Shown: piece after piece, positions 45,693 through 56,664 of the stretch | Numbering within the stretch: position 1 is the stretch's first letter | Layout: every line of letters starts with the position of its first letter | Assembly: GCF_050003625.1 (NCBI RefSeq) | Contig: NC_134397.1 | Span: 191,663,063 to 191,727,062, forward strand | Origin: Haematobia irritans | Taxonomy: Eukaryota; Arthropoda; Insecta; Diptera; Muscidae | Length of the DNA: 64,000 bases | Direction of reading: 5' to 3' | Program-made: the position numbers and the translations under genes | The notes under the pieces: model-generated | What the model saw: the letters and a program-made list of their open reading frames with translations, nothing else | Told to the model about the DNA's origin: nothing | Databases searched by the model: none

Positions 45693-46886
45693 TTTTTATA
45701 CCCTCCACCATAGGATGGGGGTATATTAACTTTGTCATTCCGTTTGTAACACATCGAAATATTGCTCTAAGACCCCATAAAGTATATATATTCTGGGTCG
45801 TGGTGAAATTCTGAGTCGATCTGAGCATGTGCGTCCGTCTGTTGAAATCAAGCTATCGACATGAAACTTGGCACAAGTAGTTGTTATTGATGTAGGTCGG
45901 ATGGTATTGCACATGAGTCATATCGGTCCACTTTTACGTATAGCCCCCATATAAGCGGACCCCCAAATTTGGCTTGCGATTGCTCTAAGACAAGCAAATT
46001 TCATCCGATCCGGCTGAAATTTGGTACATGGTGTTAGTATATGATCTCTAACAACCATGCAGAAATTGGTCCATATCGGTCCACTTTTACGTATATCTCC
46101 CATATAAACGGACCCCCAAATTTGGCTTCCGATTGCTCTAAAAGAAGCAAATTTCATCCGATCAGGCTGAAATTTGGTACATGGTGTTATCATATGGTCT
46201 CTAACAACCATGCAAAAATTGGTCCACATCGACATATAATTATATATAGCCCCCATATAAGCCGATCCCCAGATTTGACCTCCGGACCCTCTTAGAGGAG
46301 CAAAATTCATCCGATCCGGTTGAAATTTGGTACGTGTTGTTAGTATATGGTCTCTAACAACCATGCAAGAATTGGTCCATATCGGTCCATAATTATATAT
46401 AGCCCCCATATAAACCTTCCCCAGATTTGATCTCCGGAGCCTCTTGGAGGAGCAAAATTCATCCGATCCGGTTGAAATTTGCAACGTGGTGTTAGTATAA
46501 GGCCGCTAATAACCATGTCAAAATTGGTCCATATCGGTCTATAGTTATATATAGCCGATCCCCAATCACACAAAAATTGGTCCATATCGGTTCATAATCA
46601 TGGTTGCCACTCGAGCCAAAAATAATCTACCAAAATTTTATTTTTATAGAAAACATTGGCAAAATGTTATTTCTATAGAAAATATTGTCAAAATTTTATT
46701 TCTATAGAAACTTTAAACTTAATTATATACGTATTTTATAGGCGTATGGACTATGTGGTATATATTACGTTGTTAGGAAGTTTTAAGATACCTTGCCATC
46801 GGCTTCAGTAGAAGTTTCTACGCAATCCATGGTGGAGGGTACATAAGCTTCGGCCTGGCCGAACTTACGGCCGTATATACTTGTTT
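45693..46886 (-). mobile_element. H1 element, compact complete copy (minus)
   Basis: On the minus strand: 5' end 'aagtatatacggccgtaag' (to 46886), CCCTCCACCATGG, unique 5' part, only three to four 29-bp units (about 46625-46710), then 'ggctcgagtggcaaccatga'. Four 153-type units follow, then the 3' region with GTCCGTCTG/(GTCY)n near 45832 and the terminal hairpin ('taccctccaccataggatgg' in plus orientation at about 45698). It carries a 188-codon open frame over the units on the minus strand (46484-45918). This copy shows the full architecture best. Confidence 0.8.
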
Positions 46887-47563
46887 GTTTTTTATTTTCC
46901 TTAAATTAATTAAATCTGAATTTTCCTTCTATATTGTAGCCCGGATCTTTAGCTTTAATTTAAGGTATAAAACATATATATTTAGTTCATATTTTACATG
47001 TCGTTTCACAATTTATTTCAAATTGATTGGTGTACAACTTTTTTTTATGCCGACTATAACATATATTTTCTTTTATTATAGAATAAGACATCACTTTAGT
47101 CAACCTTAAGCTTATAATATTAATGTATTTTGATAGGACATTTAACATTCATTAAAATAAACTCACAAATAATAACATTTTAAGTCTACAGTATACGATA
47201 TGACATGCCATTGTATTTAGGTTAAGTGGCCAATGGAGGAGGCATACTGATCAAACCACATATACCTCAAAGTAAGGCTATATTATAAGATATGCACAGC
47301 ATTACAAATATTATTATCGTCAATCAAATTTAATTTAATGTAAAAGCAGCATGTTAACCGCATGGTTTGTGGTCTCATCATCATAGATATGTCAGAAGCA
47401 ATCTAAGCTAAAGAAAATGTTTAAAGTTGATTACGAGATTACGAAGCATGAAAAAGGTGAACAATTTTGGTTTGTAAAATCAATATAGAATAAATAAAAA
47501 AGTAGAGAAATTCGGCCCGGACATATGTTTTGAGGGTACAAGAAATTGTACTAAATTAAAACA
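46887..47563. other. AT-rich stretch
   Basis: Nothing is recognised. A 74-codon phenylalanine/tyrosine-rich frame at 46885-47109 is compositional. Confidence 0.4.
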
Positions 47564-49018
47564 AGTAAGTAAAGTCTAAAGTCGGGCGGGGCCGACTATA
47601 TTATACCCTTCACCCCTACGTAGGCCAAAATTTGTGTTACCATCTCAACTACTTCAAATTTACTGGAAGCTATATAAAGGAGACAATTTTTTTACTTCTA
47701 CAAAATCTCTATAATTAAAATTTAAATCGGCTAACGCTATCCACTTAATTGGAGCAAACTTCCATTGAAAATGGGTCTAAAATGTGTAACAGTCTACCAT
47801 ATTTCCCCAACTCTGGTGTACGTATATATGGGAGCTATATACAATCTGAACTGATTTTGACTAAATTTGACATGTATAGCTAGAATAATAATTCTGCTAT
47901 CTATGCGAAATTTCACGTAAATGGGAGTATAACTTTGGCCCCCCTGGTCATATGAGTGCAAATCGGACGAAAGATATATATATTGGAGCCATATCTAAAT
48001 CTGAACCGATTTCAACCAAATTTGGCACAATTGCCGATACTACTAAACGTGATCCTTGTGCGAAATTTGAAGCAAATCACGGCAAAACCCCGGATTTTGA
48101 GGCCATATAAGTTTAAATCGGACGAAAGATATATATCGGAGCTATATCTAAATCTGAATCGATTTTGACCCTATTTGGCACATACAATAGTATCGTTAAA
48201 TGTACAGCTTGTGCAATATTTGAAGTAAGTCAGGGCAAAACTCTGGCTTTTGAGACCATATAAGTCCAAATCGGACGAAATATATATATTTGTGAGCTAT
48301 ACCTAAATCTGAACCGATTTACACACTTAACGATACTATTAAACGTACCCCTTGTGCAAAATTTGAAGCAAATCATGGCCTTTGTGGACATATAAGTTCA
48401 AATCGGACGAAAGATATATATGGGAGCTATATCTAAATTTGAACCGATTTCAATCAAATTTACCAAGCATTGGTAGAATGTCAATTCTACCCTCTGTGCA
48501 AAATTTCACGAAGATCGGTAGTAAACTTTGGCCTCTGTGGTCATATGAGTCTAAATCGGACGAAAGATATATATGGGAGTTATATCTAAATCTGAACCGA
48601 TTTGGCTGATATTTTGCAAGATGTTCGAGGTTCATAAAATATTTGGATGTACGGTATTTCAAGAAAATCGGTTGTGAAACACGCTAACTATGACAAAATC
48701 GGGGATAAATATATATGGCAGCTATATCTAAATCTGAACCGATTTTTTCCAAAACCAATAGCGATTGTTTCTGTCCCAAGAAACGGCCATATGCAAAATT
48801 TGAGGACGATCGGACTTAAATTGCGAGCTGTACTTTGTGTACAAAGTTACATATACAGACAGACGGACGGACAGACAGACGTACACCGCTAAATCGACTC
48901 ACAATTCTAAGCCGATCGGTATACTAAAAGATGGGTCTATGACCACTATTTCTTGGCGTTACATACAAATGCACAAACTTATTATACCCTGTACCACAGT
49001 AGTGGTGTAGGGTATAAA
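47564..49018 (+). mobile_element. H2 element, copy 5
   Basis: 'aagtaagtaaagtctaaag', 'tcgggcggggccgactatat', 'TATACCCTTCACC', then about six 153-type units ('gaaagatatatatgggagct' or variants near 47830, 47975, 48125, 48275, 48412 and 48565). The tract 'cagacagacggacggacaga' lies near 48857, and the 3' hairpin 'CCCTGTACCACAGTAGTGG' with 'tgtagggtata' ends the element. Its subterminal repeat differs from the other H2 copies, so it is a distinct subfamily. Confidence 0.78.
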
Positions 49019-49022
49019 TATA

Positions 49023-49316
49023 CATACACACAAAAAAAAATTTTCTGATTCAATCACGAAATTAAGTGATCCAATTAATTTTTAATTGAAATGTCTTCAA
49101 TCACAGAAATGATAGTATCAATTAAAAAATTAATTGAAGGTCAATTAAAAAGTTAATTGATCCAATTAAAAAATTAATTGATACTATTATTTTTGTGATT
49201 GATTTTTGTTTCAATTAAAAAATTTGTTGAATCAATTAAATTTTTAATTGAATATTTTTTAAAACTCAATTAAAATTTTAATTGGAAAAATGTTCGTGAA
49301 ATTTTTTTGTGTGTAT
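49023..49316. mobile_element. AATTAA-rich MITE with CACACAAAAAAA ends
   Basis: Ends 'CACACAAAAAAAAATTTT' and '..AAATTTTTTTGTGTG' are inverted repeats. The interior consists largely of TTAATTGA/TCAATTAA words in alternating orientation, such as 'caattaaaaaattaattg', so that most of the element is self-complementary. It is non-coding and immediately follows H2 copy 5. Weaker relatives lie at about 11845-11990 and 15960-16230. Confidence 0.72.
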
Positions 49317-49405
49317 GGTAGATTTTACGAACGATATATTATCGGGCCCTTCGTTATTTATACGTCAAATTTTATGAAAACACGTAGATTTTTTCTTTAT
49401 CATAT

Positions 49406-50050
49406 ACACTGAAAAGAACGTTGTCGTGAGGTCAAAGATTTCATGACTTTAAATTACGAATTCGTTTTTTGCTTAACATAGAAGACGCATTTCTTTGATA
49501 TAAAGTTTTTTCCTTGTCCAAAAGACGATAAACTTTTCTATAAAGTAGTTTTTTTCTTTATAATTAAGTGATTCAAATTAAAAATGGGTATCTTAAAATT
49601 AAAGAAAATTTTGTTTGACTAGGTCAACTTGTCTTTAATAATTATGAAAAATTCTTCAAAATTAAATAAATTGTCTTTAAATTTGTTGTCTTTTTGTATC
49701 TAAATAACAAAGCAAAAAAGTATTTAAAAATAGGAGACGCTTTATTTTAAAGACGATTTTTACTTGAGAGATAACAAAATTTCTACTTGAAGTCGAAACT
49801 GAAGTTGAAAATTTATGTTGTCGGCAACACGTTTTTAAAGGATTTTAATTGCACATGAAGCAAAAAAGAGAAGAAACGAATAAATTATAATTTGCTGCCT
49901 AGAATCAAGTACGCAAAACATAAATTTAAAAGATAATTCTGTTTTAAAAGTATGCTTACTTCAATTCTCCCCTTCTTTGGCTCGGAATGAATACCAAAAT
50001 CATTAATGTAAACAAAATCTTTGGTACCTGGCATGCTTTTTTTTCAGTGT
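49406..50050 (+). mobile_element. CACTGAAAA-ended MITE, copy 2
   Basis: Perfect 10-bp inverted ends ACACTGAAAA (49406) and TTTTCAGTGT (50050). The interior is collinear with 44290-44901. It is about 645 bp with no ORF. No target duplication could be picked out with confidence. Confidence 0.78.
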
Positions 50051-50771
50051 GGTATTCCAAATTTTGAGATTCATAAAAAAATCTTATGTTGTAGTTGAAA
50101 TTGAACCTATTTGTATGTCATTAAAATTTAGTTCATAAAATGTTTGAGACATACTTGGAATAAAGAAAAAATCGTTGGGCTGGGGAAAATTTGTTACAAA
50201 ATTTTAAAAATAAACTAAAACAAAATATTTTTTTGCAATAAATATAAGTTAATTTCAGCATCAGTTTTACAACTGGCTTTTTTTGTGTGCAAGGCGGGTG
50301 GCTCCCTATACCAAGTTTGTAATTCTGTTTGGAACACATGGAAATATCGACCATATAAAGTATAAATATTCTTGATCTAGGAAAAATCCTATTTCGATAT
50401 AACAATGTGTATGTTGGCTGTAATCATGCTACAACTTTGAATAATGGAGCTATTGTTATGGAATTCGTTGAAAGCTGTATATTCGCCCCTGGTCTTTCTA
50501 TAGGGATTTACAAGTTTTATCCAGCAAACATCATTCCAAATCATGAAATCGGTTCATGATTGCCGATTTGGCTGATAGAACAAAATTACATACAGCCGAA
50601 GTGACCAGATTTCAAAGCCTATAGACCAGTGTCTGGATCATCTAAGGGACCATACTTACCAGTACCAACTTGCAAACTTAGAGGAAAACACTTCAGCTTT
50701 CATACAAATTATGTTTATATCATTATCCATTCATAAGTTACAATATTATTTGCACAAAAAGCGATTTGGTA
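50051..50771. other. H3 3'-end and SINE relics
   Basis: At about 50284-50310 'tgtgtgcaaggcgggtggctcc' is a short scrap of the SINE tRNA-like head. At about 50308-50480 the H3 3' region appears inverted ('ccaagtttgtaattctgttt', 'gaaatatcgaccatataaag', 'aatcctatttcgatataac'). The rest to 50771 shows nothing definite. Confidence 0.55.
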
Positions 50772-52170
50772 CCACGGTTGCCAGTTTTGATAGAATTCCT
50801 GATGTTTTGGTAAATTTTGCAAAACATTTCTATTCAACAAAGAGGTTTCTATAGAAATAAAATTTTGACAACATTTTCTATAGAAATAAAATTTTTAAGC
50901 AATACTTGTCATAGTTTCGGCTATAGGTCGATTAAAAAACATAGGATTGATGTTTTTGTTTAAGTTTTATTTCCAATATTTCGGTTGACTTCGTCAAAAC
51001 CGTTTCCAAGGCTGAAGTGAAACAAAAAACAGAAATTTTCAAATTTAATTACAAAAATCACGAACAAACTTGAAAACGGTTTTGACGAAGTCAACCGAAA
51101 TATTGGAAATAGAACTTAAATAAAAACATCAATCCTATGTTTTTTAATCGACCTATAGCCGAAACTATGATAAGTATTGCTTAAAAATAAAATAAAAAGG
51201 TCAACGATTATCAATCAGAAATAGAAATACAATTTTAACAAAATTTTTTGTAGAAATAAAATTTTGACATACATTTAATAGAAATTTAATTTTCAAAACA
51301 GTCTTTTATAGAAATACAATTTTGAAAAAAAAAAAATTATAGAAATACAATTTTGACAAAATTTTCGATAGAAATACAATTTTGACAACATTTTTTTATA
51401 GAAATAAATAATTTCTACACAAATAAAATTTTGACAAAATTTTCTATAAAAAATGTTGATAAAATTTTCTATATAAATAAAATTTTGACAAAATTTTCTA
51501 TAAAAAAATTTTGATAAGATTTTAAATAGAAATACAATTTTGACAACATTTTCTACAGAAAAAAAAATTTACAAAATTTTCTATAGAAATAAAACTTTGA
51601 AAAAATTTTCAGTAGAACTACAATTTTGACAAAATTTTCTATAGAACTAAAATTTGTACAAAATTTTCTATAGAAATAAAATTTTGACAAAAATTTCTAT
51701 AGAAATAAAATGTTGCCAGAATTTTCTTTAGAAATAATATTTTAACAAAATTTTCTATAGAAATACATTTTTGACAAAATTGTTTATCTAGAACTAAAAT
51801 TTTGACAAAATTTTCTATAGAAATAAAATTTTTACAAAATTTTCTACAGAAATAAAATTTGACAAAATTTTCTATAGAAATAAAATTTTGACAAAATTTT
51901 CCATAGAAATAAAATTTTAACAAAATTTTCTATAGAAATAAAATGTTGACGTAAATTTAATAGAAATTTAATTTAAAAAAAATTTCTATAGAAATACAAT
52001 TTGATAAAATTGTCTATTTAGAACTAAAATTTTGATAAAATTGTCTATTTAGAACTAAAATTTTGACAAAATTTTCTATAGAAATAAAATTTTGACAAAA
52101 TTTTCTATAGAAATAAAATTTAGACAAAATTTTCTACAGAAATAAAATTTTGAAAAAAAAAACAATTTCT
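50772..52170 (+). repeat. 29-bp minisatellite array 4 with flank and foldback
   Basis: It begins with the flank 'CCACGGTTGCCAG' and 'tagaattcctgatgttttgg', then two to three units. A foldback element (50891-51188) intervenes, then about 950 bp of direct-orientation, rather diverged units up to 52170. 'GTGGCAACCGTG' at 59195, the end of the next array in the same orientation, is the inverse of the flank here, which suggests that satellite arrays are bounded by GTTGCCA/TGGCAAC ends. Confidence 0.85.
50891..51188. mobile_element. Foldback element with ~115-bp near-perfect arms
   Basis: The left arm from 'atttttaagcaatacttgtc' (50891) to about 51006 and the right arm from about 51073 to 'agtattgcttaaaaat' (51188) are inverted copies with only a handful of mismatches. 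Both contain 'GACTTCGTCAAAACCG' or its complement. The spacer is about 66 bp. It is inserted in a 29-bp array. It has no ORF, and no target duplication beyond the palindromic ends could be defined. Confidence 0.85.
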
Positions 52171-52387
52171 TAAACAAAAATACGATTCATTGTGAGTAAG
52201 TTCTCCCTTTTTGTAGATATAGTCCAGTTGTTGGTGCAAGCTAAAATCATTAAAATATTTAAAATTCGCCACATCTACAATTCAAGGGATATTTATAAAC
52301 CCAAACAATTGCCACTAATAGGAGAGATCATTCATTCATTCGATGTTTTAACTAGCCACAAACATTCGACCAAAACCTTCTAAATTT
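52171..52387. other. Spacer between array and H1 element
   Basis: A 63-codon frame at 52192-52383 is open but has no recognised domain. Nothing else is seen. Confidence 0.35.
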
Positions 52388-55031
52388 TTATACCCTCCAT
52401 CATAGGATGGGGGTATATTAACTTTGTCATTCCGTTTGTAACACATCGAAATATTGCTCTAAGACCCCATAAAGTATATATATTCTGGGTTGTGATGAAA
52501 TTCTGAGTCGATCTAAGCATGTCCGTCCGTCCGTCTGTTGAAATCACGCTAACTTCCGAACGAAACAAGCTATCGACTTGGAACTTGGCACAAGTAGTTG
52601 TTATCGATGTAGGTCGGATGGTATTGAAAATGGGCCATATCGGTCCACTTTTACATATAGCCCCCATATAAAGGGACCCTCAGATTTGGCTTGTGGAGCC
52701 TCTAACAGAAGCATATTTCATCCGATCCGGCTGAAATTTGGTATATGGTGTTGGTATATGGTCTCTAATAACCACGCAAAAATTGGTCCACATCGGTCCA
52801 TAATTATATATAGCCCCCATATAAACCGATCCCCCGATTTGGCTTACGGAGCCTCTAAGAGAAGCAAATTTCATCCGATCCGGCTGAAATTTGGTACATG
52901 GTGTTGGTATATGGTCTCTAACAACCATCCAAAAATTGGTCCACATCGGTCCTTAATTATATATAGCCCCCATATAAACCGATCACCAGATTTGACCTCC
53001 GGAGCCTCTTGGAAGACCAAAATTCATCTGATTCAGTTGAAATTTGGTACGCGGTGTTAATATATGGCCTCAAACGCCCATCCAAAAATTGGTTCACATC
53101 GGTCCGTAATTATATATAGACCCCACATAAACCGATCTCCAGATTTGGCTTGCGGAGCCTCAAAGAGGAGCAAATTGCATCCGATCCGGCTGAAATTTGG
53201 TACATGGTATTTGTATATGGTCTCTAACAACCGTGCAAAAATTGGTCCACATCGGTCCATAATTATATATGGCGCCCATATAAACCGATCCCCAGATTTG
53301 GGTTGCGGAGCCTCAAAGAGAAGCAAATTTCATCCGATACGCCTGAACAACCATGCAAAAATTGGTCCACATCGGTTCATAATTATATATAGCCCCCGTA
53401 TAAACTAGAGGTGTGCACGTGAGTAATAGTTTACTCACGCTCACGCACACTCACGACAGAAAAATCATACTCACGCACACTCACGCACGATATATTTTGG
53501 TAGGACTCACGCTCACGCACACTCACGAAAAGAAAATTTATATTCACGCACGAAAACGTCGTGACTCACAAAAAATACCGTGACTCACGAAAAATACCGT
53601 GAATCACGAAAAATATCGTGACTCACGAATAATTTTATAATTAATTTACCTTACCGAAGTGTCTGAAAACATGAGCATTATTAAAATCGAGAGTGTTATT
53701 AAACTCTTAACATCTCAGGTGTCACTAGAATTGTAATTGAATTTAACTCTTAAGCGTTTTATGTTGGTGAGCAGGAATATTGTCGTGAGTGTAATTCGTT
53801 ACTCACGCACACTCACGAAGATATTATTTTCGTGACTCACGCTCACGCACGACATTTTGTTTTGTTAATCACGCTCACGCACACTCACGCTGTTGTCATG
53901 AGCGTGACTCACGACTCACGCACGAATCACGAAAATGTTCGTGAGTCACGACAATTTCGTGTCACGCGCACACCTCTAGTATAAACCGATCCCCAGATTT
54001 GGCTTGCGAAGTCTCCAAGAGAAGCAAATTTCATCCAATCCGGTTGTAATTTGGAACATGGTGTTAGTATATGATCTTTAACAACCGTGCCAGAATTGGT
54101 CCATATCGGTCCATAATTATATATAGCCCCCATATAAAACATTCTCCAGATTTGACCTCCGGAGCCTCTTGGAGGAGCAAAATTCATCCGATCCATTTTA
54201 AATTAAGCACGTGGTGTTAGTGTATGGTCGCTAGCAACCATACCAAAATTGGTCCAATCACACAAAAATTGGTCCATATCGGTTCATAATCATGGTTGCC
54301 ACTAGAGCCAAAAATAATCTACCAAAATTTTATTTCTATTGAAAATTTTGTCAAAATTGTATTTCTATAGAAAATTTTGTAAAAATTTTATTTCTAGAGA
54401 AAATTTTGTTAAAACTTTTTTCGGTTCATAATAAAATTTTCATCATTGTCAAAATTTTATTTCTATAGAAAATTTTGTCAAAATTTTATTTCTATAGAAA
54501 ATTTTGTTCAAATTTTATTCGGTTCATAATCATGGCTGCCACTTGAGCCAAAAATAATCTACCAAGATTTTATTTCTATAAGAAATTTTGTCAAAAGTTT
54601 ATTTCTATAAAAAATTTTGTTAAAAATTTATATCTGTAGAAATTTTTGTCAAAATGGTATTTCTATAGAAAATTTTGTCAAAATATTTATTTCTATAGAA
54701 AATTTTGTCAAAATTTTATTTCTATAGAAAATTTTGTTAAAATTTTATTTCTGTAGAAAATTTTGTCAAAATTTTATATCTACTTTGTCTAACTGAATTA
54801 TATACGTATTGGATCGATCTTTTTTGATTTAATATATACCACGTATGGACTTACATACAATTTAGAAGATGGTGTTAGGAGGTTTTAAGATACCTTGCCA
54901 TCGGGAAGCGTTACCGCAACTTAAGTAATTCGATTGTGGATGGCAGTGTTTAGATGAAGTTTCTACGCAATCCATGATGGAGGGTACATAAGCTTCGGCC
55001 TGGCCGAACTTACGGCCGTATATACTTATTT
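52388..55031 (-). mobile_element. H1 element, long minus copy with hAT insertion
   Basis: On the plus strand it starts with the 3' hairpin 'taccctccatcataggatgg' and GTCCGTCCGTCTG. About seven 153-type units follow, interrupted by a hAT-type element with an 8-bp duplication (53406-53978). Then comes 'catggttgccactagagcc', 29-bp units (54320-54780) with a duplicated 'ggttcataatcatgg..gcc' junction near 54290 and 54525, the unique 5' part, 'ccatgatggagggta', and the 5' end 'cttacggccgtatatactt'. Confidence 0.8.
53406..53978 (-). mobile_element. hAT-type non-autonomous element, copy 2
   Basis: Ends TAGAGGTGTGCACGTGAG and ..CGCGCACACCTCTA are flanked by a perfect 8-bp duplication GTATAAAC (53398-53405 and 53979-53986). 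It is the inverse orientation of 38353-38880 and rich in CTCACG/CACGCA words. Compared with that copy it has about 55 extra bases near 53695-53760 in the AT-rich centre, and it differs in the number of subterminal words. It is 573 bp with no transposase frame. Confidence 0.9.
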
Positions 55032-56664
55032 TTTTTTAATTTGATAAATTTTTATCAAATTTGCTTGAATCTGAAAATCTAGAGGTATTTTTAAGTATAG
55101 AAATAGGTGTGCTGATATGTATCGGTCAATTTTTTGGAATGATCTTCTGATCCAATTTTAGCATCGAATTGACCTCAACCAAGGACAAAATGGTTTCGTT
55201 GAAAAACTTTTCAACTTTTGGCCAAGGACAAACACTTTGTATGCAAAGTTTAATATTCAATATTGCATATATTGTTTCAGTGTATGTTTTGATCTTCTAT
55301 GGCTGGGATCATCTATCTTCTTCCTAAACCATTATCGCATGTGTATAACAATTATTAACCTCTGGAGTCTATTCTAGGATGCCAAACTTCTCCGGGATTG
55401 TCTTTCTGAACTCAGGAACCAACGGTCGTAGTCAACTCTCTTCTAAGATATCAATATCCCTTTTTTTATTATTCAGGAACCAATGGTCATAGCCAGCACG
55501 CTTCTACAACGGTATCACTATTATCCACTCTATATTTCACTTTGCCATCTTTTCTCCCATCATATTCAATCTAATTGCGCCTATGGAATAATTGAACCCA
55601 ATTTAACTAAAATAGTATTTCAAAATTTAAGACACAATACAATATATTATTTCTCTGTGAACAACACTTCAAAACAATACATAGTTTTATTTGGAAAATA
55701 AATATCATGCCATGCAAATTTAAAATCTTTTAAATTTTTAATTCTGCTAAATAATTTAAAAAAACATCTTTTAAATACCCCAAAGCCAAGCTGTACGCAT
55801 AGACAATGAAGACAAATAACAATTTCAAAATCCTTGTATAAGTAAGGTATCGTTTTTACTTAATACTCAATATGGATAACATGCAAATCGAATGCAAAAA
55901 CTGCAGACTAGGCTTTTTTTAATGATGACAATGAATGCTTCCAGACATACATACTGCAGTTTGTAATAATATCCTGTATCCCTGAATGTGTGTATGGATG
56001 TGTGTGTGTGTGCGTAAAGATCCAGATACTTTGGTTTCATACTAGTTTTTAGGCTTGTTCCTAGGAAATTGTTATACATGAACATAAAAGGACTAAATGC
56101 TAATAGAGTTGATAAAATGTTTACATGACTTTTAAACTGAAAATTTGCCAAGTAAATTAGTTTGTGTCCTTTGCACACCTATGGCAAAATTTTGTTGCTT
56201 TGTCTTTTGTTGTCATACGAAATGAAAAGTAAAAGTTTATCGTTTCAATAAGCGAGGGATGGCAATTGCCGGTGCAGAATAATGTCGTAGTATATAAGCC
56301 AAAATGTGCTAAATCGAAATTTTCAGCTTTATAAGAGTCGATTTTTGATTTGGAATAACTTCCAATATTTGAGTTCTTTTGCGTTTCTTCTTTACTGTTA
56401 CTGATGGATGAAACTTGTAAAAACTCAAAAATGAATTTTTATAATGAAGTTGAGGTTATTCAGGTTGTAATAAAAAAATCAACTTTTCGACATTTTTCAA
56501 AATTTGTAATTGACGACTTTAAAAATTTTGACTTTTTGAATTTAAAAAATTTGAAAATTTAAAAAAGTCGGATTTTCAGCATTGTCAAAATTTTGAAATA
56601 TCTACTTTTTAACCGGATAATTTTACATACTCATATTCATTGTACGTTTGCAAATAAGTGTTCC
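55032..56664. other. Mostly single-copy stretch
   Basis: At about 55068-55145 an inverted H3 unit remnant is seen ('aatctagaggtatttttaag', 'tgtatcggtc'). At about 55160-55280 'aaggacaaa' and 'aacttttcaacttttggcc' resemble the CACTGAAAA MITE family. A TG microsatellite lies near 55986-56013. No exon is recognised. Confidence 0.4.

Noticed and set aside
50897..51185. Hammerhead-ribozyme-like motif in the foldback arms ('gacgaagtcaaccgaaatattgg')
   Set aside because: A CGAAA word follows a small hairpin, but the conserved CUGANGA core and the cleavage-site stem are not present.
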